DNA of 57,952 nucleotides from Terriglobia bacterium (GCA_020073375.1 JAIQFG010000017.1:1-57952); one strand, 5' to 3'. Shown: positions 8,379 to 17,574, counted from the first letter of the stretch. The notes: generated by a model not told the origin, from the sequence alone. Made by a program: numbers and translations.

Positions 8379-10059
8379 AACCCATCTGGCGAAGCGAACG
8401 GCCGAAAAAGAAAGCGCGAGGCGTCTGATCATCCCAGCCGAGGTTGTAGAAAGGCTGCGACCATCGCTCGATCTTTGTAGGCTCGGTGACTGGCTTTCCA
8501 AGCGCCGGACAAGAGAGACAATAGGTCCCTTCGTGGGTCCCAACCCAGATGAGATTGCGGTCCCACTCCACGAACACCGTTTCGGTTGTCCCGCGCCACC
8601 ACGTCTCGTACTTGTCTATGTCCCCATCGCGAGGAGGCACGAACCACGCTACTTCCTTGGGATGTAAAGGATCGGAAATGTCGTAGATGCGAATGCCCGC
8701 ATTGAACCAAGTCATCGCGACAAAGTTGGGTTTCGGCGCGCCGGGCTGCACCAGGCACTGTGTGTTGTGAGTGCCAAACCGGCCGCGCGCGAAGCAGAAG
8801 TCGCTATACGGCGCATCCGGCGGCGCCTCCGGCCGCGGGAACAGTGAAATGATCTTCGGATTTCTCGGGTCCTTCACGTCCACGATGGAAGGGGGATGGA
8901 AGTTCTCGCGGCAATCCGCCTCGAGCGCCTCGTTTGTGCAGACGAGCAGATTGGCCAGTTGCGGGTGTGCCGCGTCTGAAATGATCGGCAGGCAGGTGTG
9001 GAAGGGAATCGTGCCGAAGGTGTTGAATTCGTACTGCACATGGCCATAGGGCTTCGGATGAGCGATGTCGCTAAGGTCCATGGCGTACATCCCGAAGGCT
9101 CCAAAGCCGCCGTAGGCGACCGTGCCGCCGTCTTCCACACGCTTGAGGGAACTGGGGGCACCGTGGGCGCTGGTCCAGGAGGTATGGTCTCCTGCAAAGG
9201 TATATTTCCTGTAGATATCGTTCTCACTCTTCAGCATTCCGGGAACCCACCACTTCGCGACCTCCTTCACATTCCCCGGATCCGACATGTCAATGATGAT
9301 GAGGCCGTTGCCGGACGTGCGCTGGTGATTTTCCATAACGATCTGATCGTCCCAACTGCCGTCGAGATAGGCAAATTGTCCGCCGTCGTAAAAGTTGTGA
9401 TGCGTGCCGGTGCCCTTCACGCCGGTGTTGTATTCCTGGAGCAAATTGGGCTTGGTGGGATCGGTGACGTCGAAGTTGCGTATGCCCCGGAGTCCGTCGT
9501 ACGCGAGAATCTTGTTGCGCAGATCCTTGTCATACTGCCCATGCGGATAACTGGGGACAGCTCCTGTCAGCGGCTGGGCCGCGGTAGCCATCGCGATCCA
9601 CTTCTTGAGCTTCGTGTTGTAAACGACGGCCCCGCCGGCGCGGGGACCTCCCTTGCCGATGACGACCGGATTCTTGGCGTCGCTGACATCCACGAAGCCT
9701 CCGCCTCCCGGGAGCGCCCGCTGTTTGCCCCGGGCCCACATGGCCATGAGCGGCTCGCCCCCGGCCACCGATGCGCCTGGCAAGTGGGAGATGATTTCCA
9801 TGTTGTGGATGTATTGTTTTCGATCGAGATACGTCAGCGCCCCCATGGGCAGCGGGATGGCGGGCGGAGCATCCCAGGTGTAGAGGCCTTGGACTTGCGC
9901 GCGCGCATCGAGTGCTCCGGTAATGCTCACTGCGGCGGCGCCGAGTAAGGCGCCAGCCGTTTTTTTCAGCAATCCTCTGCGGCTGAGCCGGTCCCGCGAG
10001 CTTGCAGTTTTGTCCGCGATTTTCGCGATGGGAACGGAAACGTTGGGATTCTTTTTCAC
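8377..10059 (-). CDS. Tat-exported LVIVD-repeat beta-propeller protein
   Basis: A 560-residue protein. GTG 10059 is chosen because GGAGG lies six bases upstream; the frame is open further but without a ribosome-binding site. A twin-arginine signal (LSRRGLLKKTAGALLGAA) precedes the mature chain. This contains at least five LVIVD-type units: DVSDAKNPVVIG, DVTDPTKPNLLQEY, DMSDPGNVKEVAKW, DVKDPRNPKIISLF and DISDPLHPKEVAWF. LVIVD repeats build a propeller thought to act at the cell surface. Histidine-rich THHNF and GDHTSW segments could bind metal, but this is conjecture. Divergent from the catabolic operon starting at 10521. Confidence 0.8.
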   Translation of the reverse strand: MKKNPNVSVPIAKIADKTASSRDRLSRRGLLKKTAGALLGAAAVSITGALDARAQVQGLYTWDAPPAIPLPMGALTYLDRKQYIHNMEIISHLPGASVAGGEPLMAMWARGKQRALPGGGGFVDVSDAKNPVVIGKGGPRAGGAVVYNTKLKKWIAMATAAQPLTGAVPSYPHGQYDKDLRNKILAYDGLRGIRNFDVTDPTKPNLLQEYNTGVKGTGTHHNFYDGGQFAYLDGSWDDQIVMENHQRTSGNGLIIIDMSDPGNVKEVAKWWVPGMLKSENDIYRKYTFAGDHTSWTSAHGAPSSLKRVEDGGTVAYGGFGAFGMYAMDLSDIAHPKPYGHVQYEFNTFGTIPFHTCLPIISDAAHPQLANLLVCTNEALEADCRENFHPPSIVDVKDPRNPKIISLFPRPEAPPDAPYSDFCFARGRFGTHNTQCLVQPGAPKPNFVAMTWFNAGIRIYDISDPLHPKEVAWFVPPRDGDIDKYETWWRGTTETVFVEWDRNLIWVGTHEGTYCLSCPALGKPVTEPTKIERWSQPFYNLGWDDQTPRAFFFGRSLRQMG

Positions 10060-10520
10060 AAAGCACCTCCGCCGGATTGGAATTGGGTTGCCAGAGGGCG
10101 CGCCGCGACCCATTGAAACTTCGAGCGGCCCGATCGTTTCAACCACCACGCATCCCCATGGTGGCGGCCTGCACCGTACAGGTCAGAACAAGCGCAACCC
10201 GCACCCGTTGCGGCGAATCATACGCCAACTTTTCATTTCGGCGCAGGTGACCTGCAAGATTTTTACATCACAAAGGCTGCGACGCACGGGGCCACCACCG
10301 TGGAAAGGGCCTCCGGCCGCGCTATTTCGCGATTCGTGCTGCGAGGCCCGTTGTGTTCAGTGGGCTGAACATGGGCTTGCCTAGGATGCTAAACTAAATC
10401 GAACTGAACGCCCCAAATCTGCTATAAAAGAAGGAATCCTGATGTAGCAGAGTCGGATTTTGCGTACATGCTGGTCGTCTTGTATGATGCTGGAACGTAC
10501 CTCACATCGATCATGAAAGG
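10060..10520. other. Divergent intergenic region
   Basis: About 460 bases between the LVIVD gene and the M24 operon. No convincing gene is present. A promoter-like pair facing the M24 operon lies at 10460-10488. A TATAAAAG sequence near 10424-10431 might serve either strand. The short open frames in this stretch have no ribosome-binding sites or family resemblance. Confidence 0.5.
10460..10488 (+). promoter_or_regulatory. Predicted sigma-70 promoter of the M24 catabolic operon
   Basis: TTGCGT at 10460-10465 and TATGAT at 10483-10488 are separated by exactly 17 bases. The predicted transcript starts near 10495, leaving a leader of about 25 bases before the first start codon. The element is bracketed by GTAC repeats (10464-10467 and 10497-10500) that might belong to an operator. 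This is an inference from consensus match only. Confidence 0.4.
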
Positions 10521-11810
10521 ATGTTTTTTCCCCAACTTATGGACACACGATTTATCGGCCAGCCACATTCATGGGACCCACGCCGCCTTTACAGCCAGAC
10601 CGGAGCGGACTGGCAGCAGCGGGTGGATTTTGACAGGTTGCGCAAGGAGCGTCTGCAGAAGCTGCGCGCGTCAATGAAGGCGCACGATCTGGGCGCGCTG
10701 GTGCTGTTTGCCGGGGCGAATATTCGCTACGCTACGGCGTCTTATCAGGGCAACTGGAAGTACAACATCAATATTCGCTACGCGGTGGTCACGCATACCG
10801 GCGATCCCGTTCTGTTTGAAACGGCGGGATCGGACTTGCACTGCGCGGAAATCGACCTGCCCTGGATGGAAGGGAAGATTCGTCCGGCGATCACCTGGCA
10901 GTGGGCCGAAGGCGCCGTGCCGTACATGGCCGGACGCATGGCCGAGAGTGTGATGGAAGTGCTGAAGGAAGCCGGCGTCACGAAGGAAAAGATCGGCATC
11001 GACAACTTCGACATGCCGGCCCTGGAAGCATTTCAAAAGACGGGCCTGAAGATCGTCAACGGCTGGCCGGCGGTGTCGGCGGCGCGCGTGGTCAAGACCA
11101 TCGACGAAATCGAACTGCTCAAGCAGGCCTCCAGCATCGGCGACGCGGCCATGTGGAAGATCAAGTATGAATGGCTGAAGCCCGGAGTGCGCGAGCGCGA
11201 AATCGAAGCCAAAGTGCACGAGTTCATGCTCGAGCGCGGCTGCGAAATCATTTATGACATCATCGTCGCCTCCGGCGGAAACACCAGCCCGTATCGCCGC
11301 TGGGCCACCGACAAACTGATCCGCCAGGGCGACCTGGTGATCGTCGACATTAACGCAGTCGGGCCTTCCGGCTACTTCATCGACTTCGTGCGCTGCTTCA
11401 AGTGCGGCGGAGCGCAGGGCATGAAGATGACGCAGAAGGAAATCGACCTGTACAAGGAAGTTTACGATTCCATGTACGCGGGCATCGAGCAATTGAAGCC
11501 CGGAAACACCACCGCGGACGTGGCCAAAGCCTTCCCGGAATACGATGACGATAAGTACGGCACCGTGACCCTGCAGCAGTTCGCGCACAGCATCGGCATC
11601 ACGCTGTACGAGGGGATGTGGATGTCGCGCGCCTATTCGCTGAAGTATCCCGCCGAGATCAAGGAAAACATGTACTTCGCCATCGAGACCTTTGCGGGGC
11701 ATCCGGGGCTGCAACAGACCGCGCGCCTGGAGGAAAACGTTCTCGTTTCCGGCAAGGGTCCCGTGGTGTTCACGTTGATGGAGCACATGGAAGAGGCGAT
11801 TAAACGGTAA
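10521..11810 (+). CDS. M24 family metallopeptidase-fold (Xaa-Pro dipeptidase/creatinase-like) enzyme
   Basis: A 429-residue pita-bread-fold enzyme with a creatinase-like N-terminal domain (to about residue 170) and a catalytic domain. All five metal ligands of dinuclear M24 peptidases are visible in order: Asp in LVIVDIN, Asp in FIDFVR, His in FAHSIG, Glu in AIETFAG and Glu in RLEENV. Family members hydrolyse Xaa-Pro bonds, creatine or other C-N bonds. The substrate here is unclear, and the catabolic setting suggests a small-molecule role. AAAGG abuts ATG 10521, and ATG 10539 is an alternative. Only 2 nt separate it from the next gene, indicating an operon. Confidence 0.85.
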   Translation: MFFPQLMDTRFIGQPHSWDPRRLYSQTGADWQQRVDFDRLRKERLQKLRASMKAHDLGALVLFAGANIRYATASYQGNWKYNINIRYAVVTHTGDPVLFETAGSDLHCAEIDLPWMEGKIRPAITWQWAEGAVPYMAGRMAESVMEVLKEAGVTKEKIGIDNFDMPALEAFQKTGLKIVNGWPAVSAARVVKTIDEIELLKQASSIGDAAMWKIKYEWLKPGVREREIEAKVHEFMLERGCEIIYDIIVASGGNTSPYRRWATDKLIRQGDLVIVDINAVGPSGYFIDFVRCFKCGGAQGMKMTQKEIDLYKEVYDSMYAGIEQLKPGNTTADVAKAFPEYDDDKYGTVTLQQFAHSIGITLYEGMWMSRAYSLKYPAEIKENMYFAIETFAGHPGLQQTARLEENVLVSGKGPVVFTLMEHMEEAIKR

Positions 11811-11812
11811 CC

Positions 11813-12793
11813 ATGGCTCAACGACTGGTCGGAGTGTCGGATTCCGTATTTCCAAACCTGGACCTGGCCCGCGCCGTGGTGGCGCGGGTCGGGGCCGACT
11901 TGCAGCTGGCCGCTAAACCCGCGCCGCCGGAAATTCTGGACGTGGCACGGAACGCGGACGCACTGCTGGTTACTTACGCGAAAATCACAGCGGACATGAT
12001 CGCGCAGATGAAGAAGGTCCGCATTATTTCGCGATTCGGGATTGGCGTGGACAATGTCGACCTGGCGGCGGCCACGGCCGCGGGAATTGTAGTCACGAAA
12101 GTCCCGGATTATTGCATCGACGAAGTTTCCGATCACGCGATGGCGCTGCTGCTTTCGCTGGTGAGGAAGATCCCGGCATCGAGCGCCCGCGCTCATGCGG
12201 GGCGCTGGGAAATGCCGGCGGTGGTGCCGATTCACCGGCTGCGCGGCACGGTGCTGGGGCTGGTGGGATTCGGCAGGATTCCGCAACTGGTCGCGCCCAA
12301 GGCCAAATCGTTCGGGTTGCGCGTGGTCACATTCGATCCGTTTGTGCCGCAGACGGTGCTGGATCAGGCGGGAGTCGAGCGAGTGGAATTTGCCGATTTG
12401 CTCAAGGTATCGGATTATATTTCCATCCACACGCCGCTGCTGCCGGAGACGCGTCATCTGTTCAGCACGGATGCGTTCAACAAGATGAAGCCCGGATCGG
12501 TGATCGTGAATACGTCCCGCGGTCCCGTGGTGGACGAAGCGGCGCTGGCTGCGGCGCTTGATGCCAACAAGCTTGCCGGCGCGGCGCTCGATGTGCTCGA
12601 ACAGGAGCCGCCGACCAGTTCGCCGCTGTTCGGGCGCGAGAATGTGATTCTCACGCCGCACACGAGTTTTTATTCGGTGGAAGCCCTCGAAGAGCTGCAG
12701 ACCAAGGCGGCCGAGGAAGTTGTGCGAGTTTTGTCCGGCCAGGCGCCGCGCAATCCGGTGAATCCGGAAGCGCTCGCCTCCGCCCGTACCTGA
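11813..12793 (+). CDS. D-2-hydroxyacid dehydrogenase (CtBP-like branch)
   Basis: A 326-residue NAD-dependent dehydrogenase, predicted to interconvert a 2-hydroxy acid and a 2-oxo acid. The catalytic triad is visible: Arg in VNTSRGPVVDEAAL, Glu in LDVLEQEPP and His in LTPHTSFYS. The Rossmann loop reads GLVGFGRIPQ, so the third glycine of the usual GxGxxG is Pro; the rest of the segment, followed by VVTFDPF with Asp for NAD(H), is intact. It sits 2 nt downstream of the M24 gene and 29 nt upstream of the DRE-TIM enzyme, so it is a central operon gene. The actual acid is not identifiable. Confidence 0.87.
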   Translation: MAQRLVGVSDSVFPNLDLARAVVARVGADLQLAAKPAPPEILDVARNADALLVTYAKITADMIAQMKKVRIISRFGIGVDNVDLAAATAAGIVVTKVPDYCIDEVSDHAMALLLSLVRKIPASSARAHAGRWEMPAVVPIHRLRGTVLGLVGFGRIPQLVAPKAKSFGLRVVTFDPFVPQTVLDQAGVERVEFADLLKVSDYISIHTPLLPETRHLFSTDAFNKMKPGSVIVNTSRGPVVDEAALAAALDANKLAGAALDVLEQEPPTSSPLFGRENVILTPHTSFYSVEALEELQTKAAEEVVRVLSGQAPRNPVNPEALASART

Positions 12794-12822
12794 AAAAATT
12801 AAATCATTTGGAGGAAGTCATC

Positions 12823-14076
12823 ATGTCCAATACACCATGGAAAACAGACAAGTGGTTCGTAAGCCCGTGGAATTTCAATCCCGCGGTGAACAGCGGATTT
12901 AAGTTTGCCAAGAGCATCCAGTTTCATGACGTCACGCTGCGCGACGGCGAGCAGCAGACCGGCGTGATCTTCACCAAGGACGACAAGATCCGCATCGCCG
13001 AGGGCCTGGCGGAAGCCGGCGTGCACCGCATTGAGGCGGGCATGCCCGTGGTTTCGCCCAGCGACACGGCGGCCATCAAGGAAATCGTGAAGCGCAACCT
13101 GGGCCCGAAAATTTTCGCGTTTTCGCGCTGCATGGTGGACGACGTGAAGCGCGCCGTGGACTGCGGCGTCAAGGGCGTGGTCATGGAAGTGCCCTCCAGC
13201 GAGCACATCATCAAGTACGCCTACAAGTGGTCGATGGAAAAGGCCATCGATCTTTCGATCGAGTCGACGAAGTACGCGCACGAGCAGGGGCTTGAAGTGG
13301 TCTTCTTCCCGATCGATTTTTCGCGCGCGGAAATGAATTGGGTTCTCGACTTGATTCTGCGCGTTGCGACCGAAGGGCACATGGACGCGCTCGCGCTGGT
13401 CGATACCTTCGGCGTTCTCTCCCCGCATTCGATTCAGTATCTGGTGCGCTCGGTGAAGGCGCGCATCAACAAGCGCCTCGAGGCTCACTTCCACATGGAT
13501 TTTGGCATGGGCGTGGCCAACACGATCATGGCCCTGGCCGAAGGAGTGGAAGTGGTTCACTCCACGGTGCTGGGACTCGGCGAGCGCGCCGGAAACGTGC
13601 CGATGGAAGACACGGCCATGGCGCTGCTCACGTTGTACGGGATCGACACCGGCCTCAAGTACGAAAAGTTCTATGGCCTCTCGAAGCTGGTGGCGCAACT
13701 TTCCGGGCACGCTGTGCCGTCGAACCGGCAAGTGGTGGGTGACGCGCTCTTCCAGATCGAATCCGGGATCATCGCCAGCTGGTTTGAAAATTGCGGCGTT
13801 GAAAATGCCACCGAATTGTTTCCGTTCCGCTGGGACGTGGTCGGGCAGTCTCCTGCCGGAGTCGTGTTCGGCAAGGGCAGCGGCATCGATTCGGTGAAGT
13901 GGGGATTGCGGAAGCTTGGCGTGCCGTTCAATGAGGAAGAGGCCATGAAGGTCGTGGCCGCGGTCAAGGATTTCTCGCTGACACACAAGCGATTGCTGAC
14001 CGATGCGGAATTCAAGAGCGTGGTCAGCGCCACTCTCCCGGGGAAACCGGTAGGCAGTGGGAAGGCCGCCGATTGA
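12823..14076 (+). CDS. DRE-TIM metallolyase (HMGL/isopropylmalate-synthase-like)
   Basis: A 417-residue TIM-barrel enzyme. ATG 12823 has GGAGGA seven bases upstream. Signature elements are VTLRDGEQQTGVIF (catalytic Arg-Asp pair), the AHFHMDFG metal-binding HxH, and the LGLGERAGNVPMED loop. These define the family that makes or breaks C-C bonds next to a carboxylate, such as isopropylmalate, homocitrate and citramalate synthases, and HMG-CoA and related lyases. There is no LeuA-type allosteric domain; the roughly 140-residue C-terminal extension is not recognised. Its place among catabolic genes favours a lyase or aldolase over amino-acid biosynthesis, but this is inference. Confidence 0.82.
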   Translation: MSNTPWKTDKWFVSPWNFNPAVNSGFKFAKSIQFHDVTLRDGEQQTGVIFTKDDKIRIAEGLAEAGVHRIEAGMPVVSPSDTAAIKEIVKRNLGPKIFAFSRCMVDDVKRAVDCGVKGVVMEVPSSEHIIKYAYKWSMEKAIDLSIESTKYAHEQGLEVVFFPIDFSRAEMNWVLDLILRVATEGHMDALALVDTFGVLSPHSIQYLVRSVKARINKRLEAHFHMDFGMGVANTIMALAEGVEVVHSTVLGLGERAGNVPMEDTAMALLTLYGIDTGLKYEKFYGLSKLVAQLSGHAVPSNRQVVGDALFQIESGIIASWFENCGVENATELFPFRWDVVGQSPAGVVFGKGSGIDSVKWGLRKLGVPFNEEEAMKVVAAVKDFSLTHKRLLTDAEFKSVVSATLPGKPVGSGKAAD

Positions 14077-14090
14077 TTGACGACTCGCAA

Positions 14091-15107
14091 ATGAAAGCCA
14101 TGGTGCTGCGAGGCCCAAGGAAAGTGGGCCTCGCGCAAGTCAACCGGCCCACGCCGGGACACAATGAAGTGCTTGTGCGCCTGACGCACGCCGGCGTGTG
14201 CGGCACCGACCTGCACATTTTTGAAGGCGCCATTCCGGTTCGCCACCCGCTGATCATGGGTCATGAAATGATCGGCGAGGTTGCCGAGGGCGGCGGCGGA
14301 ATTTTCAAGACCGGGCAGCGCGTGATCGTCGATCCGTGCCTGTACTGCGGCAGGTGCGTGCAATGTCGCGCGGGGCAAACCAGCCTGTGTCCGAACGGCT
14401 CGCTGGTGGGGCGCGACTCCAACGGCGGCTTCGCCGATTATCTGGTTGCTCCGCTTACGCACATTTATCCGTTGCCCGAAGCGATCGATAATCAGACCGC
14501 GCCTCTCATACAAGTCGTCACTACGTGCATGCACGCGCAACGCAAGCTGCACGTGTTTCCCGGGCAGGCCGTGGTGGTCGTGGGGCTTGGCGTGGTCGGA
14601 CAAGTGCATGTGCAGTTGGCGAAAGCCTGGGGAGCGCATCCGGTTATCGGGATTACGCGCAGCGCCTGGAAGCGAAAGCTGGCGATGGAGCTGGGCGCGG
14701 ATATAACTCTTCCCAGCGGGCCCGAGGCGGTGCGCGGAGTACTGGAAGCCACTAATGGACAAGGCGCCGACGTCGTCATCGAATCGACGGGCGTGGTGGC
14801 GGCCATGGCCGACGGGATCGGCATGGCGCGGTTGGGGGGTACGCTGCTGCTGTTCGGCATCGCTTCGGCCAGCAGCGGATCATTGCCGTTTTATCAGCTC
14901 TATTACAAGGAATTGAACATCGTGAACAGCCGCGCGGCCAAGGGCGAGGATTTTCCGGACTCGATCGACCTGGTGGCGCGCGGGGTTCTGAAGCTTAAGC
15001 CGCTGGTTACGCACGTCCTCTCGCTGCTGGATCTGGAAAAAGCCATGGGCATGCTCGAAACCGACGAGGACCAGCGCATGAAAATAATTCTGGAGAACGC
15101 CCGGTAA
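14091..15107 (+). CDS. Zinc-dependent alcohol dehydrogenase family protein
   Basis: A medium-chain dehydrogenase, 338 residues from ATG 14091 (MKAMVLRGP, the usual family start). A TTG at 14073, overlapping the previous stop and preceded by GGGAAGG, would add six residues and imply translational coupling. Catalytic-zinc motifs are CGTDLH and GHE. The four structural-zinc cysteines lie in DPCLYCGRCVQCRAGQTSLC. The cofactor loop is VVGLGVVGQ. Such enzymes oxidise secondary alcohols, polyols or threonine-like substrates. It probably handles a hydroxylated intermediate made by its operon partners. Confidence 0.88.
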   Translation: MKAMVLRGPRKVGLAQVNRPTPGHNEVLVRLTHAGVCGTDLHIFEGAIPVRHPLIMGHEMIGEVAEGGGGIFKTGQRVIVDPCLYCGRCVQCRAGQTSLCPNGSLVGRDSNGGFADYLVAPLTHIYPLPEAIDNQTAPLIQVVTTCMHAQRKLHVFPGQAVVVVGLGVVGQVHVQLAKAWGAHPVIGITRSAWKRKLAMELGADITLPSGPEAVRGVLEATNGQGADVVIESTGVVAAMADGIGMARLGGTLLLFGIASASSGSLPFYQLYYKELNIVNSRAAKGEDFPDSIDLVARGVLKLKPLVTHVLSLLDLEKAMGMLETDEDQRMKIILENAR

Positions 15108-15230
15108 ATTTGTTTGTATCCTTTCGAGGCCGTCGCAGCCGGCGGCGTTTTTGCGTACCATCGCGCGACAAGTTCAGATCGGGAGGTTACGGCCATTCCG
15201 GATCAAGCTGAACTAACGCAAGCCAACGCT

Positions 15231-16427
15231 GTGGAACGCTCCTCGGGCACGCAAAGCATCGCCATCGCGATGTATTGCGTCCTGCTCGTCTCCTACATCC
15301 TCATGGCCGCGGACCGCTACCTGTTTCCGGTCCTGGCGCCGGACATCCGCAAGGGTTTCGGATTTTCCCTGGCCAATACCGGATTGCTCGCGACCATCTT
15401 CACGCTGGGCCTGGGGATCGGCGGCCTGCCTACCGGCTTTCTGCTGGCGCGCACCTCGCGGAAGATGGTTCTGCTCGCGGGCATTATTATTTTCTCCTCG
15501 GCGACCGCGCTCACCACGGTTGTTCCCGGATTCTGGACCATGCTGGTATGCCTGGCCGCTCAGGGGATCGGCATGTCCATGCTGGCCACGTCGATGTTCG
15601 CGCTGGCTGCCAGCTATTTTGCGAAGAATCGGTCCGCGGCAATCGGCTCGGTGAATTTCTGCTACGGAATCGGCGGCTTCCTAGGGCCGTTTATTGCCGG
15701 AAAACTGCGGCAGTCTTACGGTACCTGGCATGCGCCGATGGTTTATTTCGGCCTGTTCGGATTTGTAATGGTGGTATTGATCGCCGCGGCGGTTCGTCCA
15801 TGGTTCAGCGAAACGCGCCAGGCGGCCGCCGCCAAAGCCGATAGCGGCGGCGCGGAAACCCTTGCCAACCGCAACACGGTGATCCTCACGGTTCTCAGCC
15901 TGATTCACGGCCTGAGCATGTACGGTTTTCTGGGACTGTATCCCACGTATCTGCGGGAAGTGCTGCACTACGCGCCGGCCGATGCAGGGAAGGTGATCGG
16001 ATTTTTCGGCATCGGGGCGCTGGCTTCCATTCCATGCGGCTGGATAGGCGACCGCTATTCGCCCAAGCTGGTGCTTAGCGGATCGCTGCTTTGCATCGCC
16101 GTCCTCGGCTATTTGTTTTTTCAGCCCTCGCTGACGATGCTCACCCGTGAAATTCTGACGTGCGTCTACGGCGTCGCCGGAAGCGCTGTGCTCTACGTGA
16201 ATCTGGCCGGGTATCACGTGAAAGCGTTGCGGCGCAGCCTGTCGAGCAAGGGTTCCGGAATGTTTGTGACCAGTCTGTATGGAGGCGCGGCGTTCGGCGG
16301 ATATCTGCTGGGCGGCCTCGCCAATCGTGGCGGATGGCTGCAGGCCAGCGAAATTCAGATTACGCTGCTTTCCCTGGTGGGAGCGGCGCTGGCGCTTGCC
16401 CTGCGTCCGAAGGAAATGTCGCTTTAG
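15231..16427 (+). CDS. MFS transporter (start codon unresolved)
   Basis: A 12-helix major facilitator carrier with the loop 2-3 motif region GLPTGFLLARTSRK and a DRYLFPVLAPDIRK first-helix end, as in organic-acid and aromatic-acid permeases. GTG 15231 gives 398 residues. The frame is open back to TTG 15114 but that stretch looks non-coding. The best ribosome-binding site, GGGAGG at 15180-15185, is nine bases before an in-frame ATT at 15195, so initiation at ATT is possible. It follows the alcohol dehydrogenase closely and precedes the IclR gene, and is probably the uptake system of the operon. Confidence 0.85.
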   Translation: MERSSGTQSIAIAMYCVLLVSYILMAADRYLFPVLAPDIRKGFGFSLANTGLLATIFTLGLGIGGLPTGFLLARTSRKMVLLAGIIIFSSATALTTVVPGFWTMLVCLAAQGIGMSMLATSMFALAASYFAKNRSAAIGSVNFCYGIGGFLGPFIAGKLRQSYGTWHAPMVYFGLFGFVMVVLIAAAVRPWFSETRQAAAAKADSGGAETLANRNTVILTVLSLIHGLSMYGFLGLYPTYLREVLHYAPADAGKVIGFFGIGALASIPCGWIGDRYSPKLVLSGSLLCIAVLGYLFFQPSLTMLTREILTCVYGVAGSAVLYVNLAGYHVKALRRSLSSKGSGMFVTSLYGGAAFGGYLLGGLANRGGWLQASEIQITLLSLVGAALALALRPKEMSL

Positions 16428-16532
16428 GGTCCCGGGATGCCGGGTGGCGCTTCTTTCCGGTCACGAAAGCATGCAACGCGGCAATGATCCAGCCCGTCTC
16501 AAGGCTTGGAACGAATTCGCGGATAAAGTCAT

Positions 16533-16561
16533 TTTTCAGTCAGACGCGAATCGTGTATAGT
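16533..16561 (+). promoter_or_regulatory. Predicted promoter of the IclR-type gene
   Basis: TTTTCA at 16533-16538 and TATAGT at 16556-16561 are spaced by 17 bases in the 208-base gap between the MFS gene and the regulator. The predicted start near 16568 leaves a leader of roughly 68 bases. If correct, the regulator is transcribed independently of the catabolic operon upstream. This rests on consensus match only. Confidence 0.4.
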
Positions 16562-16635
16562 GGGTTCACAAGATTAAGGTATCGTTGCGGAACTAAGGAT
16601 CCTGGCAATACCGTTTGGGTATTTTAACGGGTGCT

Positions 16636-17424
16636 ATGGCTGGTAAAAAAGCAAGTCCTGCGGTGGTACGGACACTGGACATCCTGGAAGCGATTTCCGG
16701 GCGCCATGGTGGTGTCACCAATGCGTTTCTCTCCCGCCGGTTGGGAATTCCCAAGAGTTCGGCAAGTTCCATTCTGCGTATCCTTCAGGGGCGCGGTTAC
16801 TTAAGCCGGTTTTCGGATACCGGGCGCTATAAGCTCGGTCCGCATCTGCTGACCCTGGGCAGGAAAGTTGTCGAGACTTCCGATATCCGGGATCTGGCCT
16901 TGCCCTTCATGCGCGTGCTGGTCGACCAGGTGGACTTGACGTGCCACCTTGCAATTTTGGGCCATCACGAAGTCGTGCATTTCGAGAAGATCGTCGCGCA
17001 AAAATATTATCGCACGGACAAGACCCGGGCCGTGGGTGAGCGCGTGGCCCTGCACTCGTCGAGTGTTGGCAAGGCGCTGCTGGCCTATTGGCCCCGGCCG
17101 GCGCTGGATTCGCTGCTTCCGTATCTGGACCTGCATAAATTCGGGCCGCGAACGATCACCACTTTGCCCAGGCTACACGCCAAACTCGATGAAGTGCGCA
17201 AACAGGGTTACGCCGTGGACGACGAAGAGTGCCGTCCGGGATGGCGCTGCGTGGGCGCTCCCATCTTCGACCCCATGGGCAGGAGCACCGTGGCTTTGTG
17301 CCTCACAGGGACCGTGGGGGAATTGGATGATGTGAGGCTCGCGGCGGCAGCGTCCGCCGTGAAGGAAGCCGCGCAGCAGATTTCGCGGCGGCTGGAGATG
17401 GAAAATATTCAGTTCGCGACGTAG
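16636..17424 (+). CDS. IclR family transcriptional regulator
   Basis: A 262-residue regulator. ATG 16636 is chosen over an upstream TTG because the family starts close to the helix-turn-helix. The N-terminal winged helix (about residues 8-70) includes RTLDILEAISGRHGGVTNAF and GIPKSSASSILRILQGRGYL. The C-terminal GAF-like effector domain has the typical LAILGHHEVVHFEKI strand and the HSSSVGKALLA motif. IclR proteins control aromatic and small-acid catabolism, usually next to their targets. It probably responds to an intermediate handled by the 10.5-16.4 kb operon or the ring-cleavage genes at 20-23.6 kb. Confidence 0.92.
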   Translation: MAGKKASPAVVRTLDILEAISGRHGGVTNAFLSRRLGIPKSSASSILRILQGRGYLSRFSDTGRYKLGPHLLTLGRKVVETSDIRDLALPFMRVLVDQVDLTCHLAILGHHEVVHFEKIVAQKYYRTDKTRAVGERVALHSSSVGKALLAYWPRPALDSLLPYLDLHKFGPRTITTLPRLHAKLDEVRKQGYAVDDEECRPGWRCVGAPIFDPMGRSTVALCLTGTVGELDDVRLAAAASAVKEAAQQISRRLEMENIQFAT

Positions 17425-17574
17425 CGGTGTGCTGGTAGTTTCATTGGACCAGCGACTCGCGGACCCTCGGATGCGATTCTTCCCGGTATTGACGCAGTTT
17501 TCTTCCACAAGTTTTTCTTGTGGTCCGCCAAAAGCAGAGAATCACGCCACCTGCAAAAAACCCAAGGCAATGGT

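Noticed and set aside
10521..11810. M24 protein as DMSP lyase DddP
   Set aside because: DddP belongs to the M24 fold, but no DddP-specific residues were recognised and nothing else points to DMSP use.
12799..14118. 439-residue frame antisense to the DRE-TIM enzyme
   Set aside because: His/Arg-rich low-complexity translation without motifs; the plus-strand frame has a ribosome-binding site and full family signature.
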